This document shows positions 61,432 through 64,000 of a stretch of DNA of 64,000 bases, in pieces; within the stretch, counting starts at the first letter, position 1; every line of letters starts with the position of its first letter. A program made the translations under genes and the position numbers. Under the pieces are notes generated by a model, which was not told the origin of the DNA, did not search any database, and saw only the letters and a program-made list of their open reading frames with translations. Source of the stretch: Escherichia ruysiae (GTDB taxonomy: Bacteria > Pseudomonadota > Gammaproteobacteria > Enterobacterales > Enterobacteriaceae); contig NZ_JAVIWS010000001.1 of the NCBI RefSeq assembly GCF_031323975.1, positions 1,178,001-1,242,000 of the forward strand, read 5' to 3'.

Positions 61432-62264
61432 TAATGACCTACCACACGCCGACCAAAGCGACTTTGCAGAGTGTTAATAGAGAACAGCAGCAGCAGTGAT
61501 GCCGCGAGGATCACCGAAGCGATCGCGCTCGCCGCCGGGTAATCAAATTCCTGTAACCGCACAAAAATCATCAGCGATGTGACTTCGGTTTTCCATGCGA
61601 TGTTCCCGGCGATAAAAATCACTGCGCCAAACTCACCGAGGCTACGGGTGAACGACAGCGCCACACCCGCCACCAGCGCAGGGGAAAGCTCCGGCAGCAC
61701 CACTTTGCAGAAACTCTGCCAGCGCGTTGCTCCGAGCGTTTCCGCCGCTTCTTCATATTCCGGGCCTAACTCTTCAAGCACCGGCTGCACGGTACGCACC
61801 ACAAACGGAATACTGGTAAAGGCCATTGCCACCGCAATCCCCAGCCAGGTGTAGGTGACTTTGATATCAAACTTCGCCAGCCATTCACCGTAAAAGCCGT
61901 TGACCGAAAACAGCGAAGCCAGCGTTAAACCTGCTACCGCCGTCGGCAATGCAAACGGCAAATCCATCAGCGCATCAAGCAGAGTGCGCCCCGGAAAGCG
62001 ATAACGGGTTAGGATCCATGCCATCAGCAGACCGAAAACGCCGTTAAAAATCGATGCCACAAACGCCGACAGCAACGTCACTTTATAGGCCGCCACCACC
62101 TGCGGGTTGGTGATCACCTCCCAGTACTGCGCCCAGCTCATCTCAGAGAGCTGCATCACCAGTGCGGAAAGCGGCAGTAACAAAATCAGGCACACAAACA
62201 GCAGACTGGTGCCGAGGCTTAAGGTAAAGCCCGGCAGCACACGTCTGGAAGCGACGGCAAACAT
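61431..62264 (-). CDS. cysT: CysT (CysU) sulfate/thiosulfate ABC permease
   Basis: The 277-residue permease has six predicted helices and the EAA loop EYEEAAETLGATRWQSFCKVVLPEL. It forms the membrane pore with CysW. It overlaps cysP and cysW by single bases. In E. coli also called cysU. Confidence 0.97.
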   Translation of the reverse strand: MFAVASRRVLPGFTLSLGTSLLFVCLILLLPLSALVMQLSEMSWAQYWEVITNPQVVAAYKVTLLSAFVASIFNGVFGLLMAWILTRYRFPGRTLLDALMDLPFALPTAVAGLTLASLFSVNGFYGEWLAKFDIKVTYTWLGIAVAMAFTSIPFVVRTVQPVLEELGPEYEEAAETLGATRWQSFCKVVLPELSPALVAGVALSFTRSLGEFGAVIFIAGNIAWKTEVTSLMIFVRLQEFDYPAASAIASVILAASLLLLFSINTLQSRFGRRVVGH

Positions 62265-63280
62265 CAGCTACGCCCCGCCACTAACAGCTTGTCTAACTCG
62301 CCGCCGCTGGTGAAGTGAGTTTTCATCACTTCCGGCCAGGAGCCAAATTTGTCTTCCACGCGGAACAGCTCGGTCTGCGGGAATTTATCTTTCAGTTTGT
62401 CCATAACTTCCGGGTTATTTACGCGGTAGTAATAGTCGGTGATGATGGTTTGCGCCTGCGGGCTGTAGAGCCAGTTCAGGTAAGCTTTGGCGGCTTTTTC
62501 CGTACCGTTGGCCTGCACGTTTTTATCCACCCACGCCACCGGGAACTCCGCCAGAATGTTGGTTTTTGGAATCACCACTTCGAAGCCCTGCGCTTCATAC
62601 TGTTTACGGATGTTGTTCACTTCCGATTCGAAGCTGATCAGCACATCGCCCAAACCGCGCTCGGCAAAAGTGGTGGTTGCGCCACGACCGCCGGTATCGA
62701 ACACTTCGACGTTTTTCAGGAACTGGGTCATAAATTGTTCGGTTTTGGCTTTATCACCACCGTCGGCTTTATCCGCTGCGCCCCACGCGGCTAAATAGGT
62801 GTAGCGCGCGTTACCGGACGTTTTCGGGTTCGGGAAAATCAGCTTCACGTCGGAGCGAACCAAATCGTTCCAGTCGTGGATATTCTTCGGGTTGCCCTTA
62901 CGCACCAGGAAGCCCATGGTGGAGTAGAACGGCGAGCTGTTGTTCGGCAGGCGCGACTGCCAGTCCGCCGGGATCAGCTTGCCTTTGTCGTGCAGGATTT
63001 GTACGTCGGTCACCTGGTTATAAGTAACAACGTCGGCTTTTAAGCCCTGCAAAATCGCCAGCGCCTGTTTTGATGACCCGGCATGAGATTGTTTTATCGT
63101 CAGTTTGTCGCCGCCGTTATCTTTTGCCCACTGCTGTTCAAACGGGGTATTCAGGGCGGCAAACAGCTCGCGGGAGACGTCATAAGAACTGTTAAGCAGT
63201 TCCGTTGCCTGCACGTGGCCAGCCAGCAGCAGCGAAGCGATCAGCGCGAGAGAGTTCTTTTTCAGTAAGTTAACGGCCAT
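62264..63280 (-). CDS. cysP: CysP periplasmic thiosulfate/sulfate-binding protein
   Basis: This 338-residue binding protein has a signal peptide of 25 residues (ending HVQA before [13 protein letters not shown]). The mature part has the family motifs [36 protein letters not shown] and [21 protein letters not shown]. It delivers thiosulfate and sulfate to CysTWA. It is the first gene of the cysPTWA operon, known to be activated by CysB with N-acetylserine. Confidence 0.97.
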   Translation of the reverse strand: MAVNLLKKNSLALIASLLLAGHVQATELLNSSYDVSRELFAALNTPFEQQWAKDNGGDKLTIKQSHAGSSKQALAILQGLKADVVTYNQVTDVQILHDKGKLIPADWQSRLPNNSSPFYSTMGFLVRKGNPKNIHDWNDLVRSDVKLIFPNPKTSGNARYTYLAAWGAADKADGGDKAKTEQFMTQFLKNVEVFDTGGRGATTTFAERGLGDVLISFESEVNNIRKQYEAQGFEVVIPKTNILAEFPVAWVDKNVQANGTEKAAKAYLNWLYSPQAQTIITDYYYRVNNPEVMDKLKDKFPQTELFRVEDKFGSWPEVMKTHFTSGGELDKLLVAGRS

Positions 63281-63583
63281 TGCGCACCCTTATATATTTA
63301 ATGACTTTCTAATAGCCATCATATTTATAACGGGCATGAAAGGAGTAACGGTTTTATATACCGTTTGGTGATTTGGAAGTTGAAAAGGGAATAAGAACTT
63401 GGTTCAACAGGCGTAATTGTTGCAGTCAGTTTGGACACGGACAGCGCGGAGAAACCGGAGCGTACACATAGTACGTGAGGATTTCGAGCACTGCCTGGGG
63501 CAAAAATGACAAATAAAATAGCCTGGTGAACTTAGTTCAAGACGAAATCCTCCCCACTAATGCAGGGAGGAAACAGAGGTGAA
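63281..63583. other. cysP-ucpA intergenic region with a hairpin-rich repeat-like element
   Basis: The 303-bp gap should hold the CysB-dependent cysP promoter. Within it, 63434-63500 is a GC-richer segment with a central dyad (CGTAC ACATA GTACG, 63461-63475) extended by GAAAC/GATTTC-type pairing. It resembles the dispersed Box C intergenic repeats of E. coli as I remember them. No ORF is supported. Confidence 0.45.
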
Positions 63584-64000
63584 TCAGATGCCGACGCTAA
63601 CCGTCTCCGGTAGTGTGCTACCGCCATCGATCACATTCTGTGTACCTGTTAAATAGCTGGATTCATCCGACGCGAGGAAGGCTGCCAGTTCGCCGACTTC
63701 CAGCGGATCGGCGAGGCGACGCAGCGGGATTGCTTTTGCCATTTCGGTGAGCACCGATTCCGGATCTTGCGGATTTGACTGACGGGCGATGCTTTCCGCC
63801 ATTGGCGTGCGAACGTAACCAGGGCAGATTGCATTAACGCGAATCCCCGACTGTGCATACTCCACTGCCAGCGATTTGGTTAGCCCCACAATCGCCGCTT
63901 TCGTTAAGGCATACGCTGTTTCGCCCGGATCGGCCACCATATCGCCGGTGACCGAAGACATCATCACAATGCGACCATCTTTGCGGGCAATCATCTCCGG
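63584..64000 (-). CDS. ucpA: UcpA short-chain dehydrogenase, C-terminal part (cut by the window edge)
   Basis: The last 138 codons of an SDR oxidoreductase are visible, running past the window end. The catalytic set is present: serine strand IVMMSSVTGDMV, YALTK (YxxxK) and the PGYVRTPMAES loop, ending GTQNVIDGGSTLPETVSVGI. It matches UcpA, located next to cysP in K-12 (hence upstream of cysP). UcpA has been linked to furfural tolerance; its natural substrate is unknown. The start and NAD-binding half lie outside. Confidence 0.93.
   Translation of the reverse strand, partial: PEMIARKDGRIVMMSSVTGDMVADPGETAYALTKAAIVGLTKSLAVEYAQSGIRVNAICPGYVRTPMAESIARQSNPQDPESVLTEMAKAIPLRRLADPLEVGELAAFLASDESSYLTGTQNVIDGGSTLPETVSVGI

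Overview
The window is chromosomal DNA from an Escherichia species. From yfcU to ucpA the backbone genes follow the order I recall for E. coli K-12, with near-identical protein lengths. Several proteins (FadL, PdeA, ZipA, YfeK) differ from the K-12 versions I remember by more than usual strain variation. A diverged E. coli lineage or a close sister species therefore fits better than a K-12 relative; I cannot place it further by eye.

Layout. 1-1.4 kb: end of a chaperone-usher fimbrial operon (yfcU start, yfcV). 1.4-9.8 kb: sixA, anaerobic beta-oxidation (fadJ, fadI), yfcZ, the long-chain fatty acid porin fadL, the lipid-asymmetry lipoprotein mlaA and yfdC. FadR-type operators precede both fadI and fadL. 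9.8-17.5 kb: an accessory island at the tRNA gene argW. It starts with a CPS-53-type integrase cut after 54 codons and a 16-bp tandem repeat. Then come seven tightly packed AT-rich genes: an FAD oxidoreductase, a GtrB-shaped glycosyltransferase lacking its acidic motifs, an SDR-like protein, a TIM-barrel sugar isomerase, a small EmrE/ArnE-like protein, a second intact-looking GT2 and a polytopic GT-C-like protein. A decayed IS256-family transposase ends it. In K-12 this interval holds prophage CPS-53 (with gtrA-gtrB-gtrS) plus dsd, emrKY, evgAS and frc/oxc genes, none of which are here.

17.7-32 kb: yfdY, lpxP, ypdK, alaC, the pyruvate-responsive ypdAB two-component system, ypdC, the fry PTS cluster with two peptidases, and glk. 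32-42 kb: yfeO, ypeC, mntH with an MntR box, nupC, pdeA, two tRNA-Ala genes, yfeC, yfeD and gltX. 42.2-43 kb: the valine/lysine tRNA operon, followed by a 156-bp tandem repeat that reuses the tRNA-Lys 3' end and its terminator. 43-47.5 kb: the xanthosine cluster xapR/xapX/xapB/xapA with the outer-membrane channel gene yfeN, and a remnant of yfeR. 47.6-57 kb: yfeH, ypeB, ligA, zipA, cysZ, cysK and ptsH-ptsI-crr. 57-64 kb: pdxK, yfeK, cysM, the sulfate/thiosulfate importer cysPTWA, and ucpA running off the end.

The argW island is the most unusual part. My reading is a lipid-carrier-dependent glycan-modification module that carries its own genes for making an uncommon sugar, sitting in the slot where CPS-53-like phages keep their gtr genes. 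The sugar and acceptor cannot be read from sequence.
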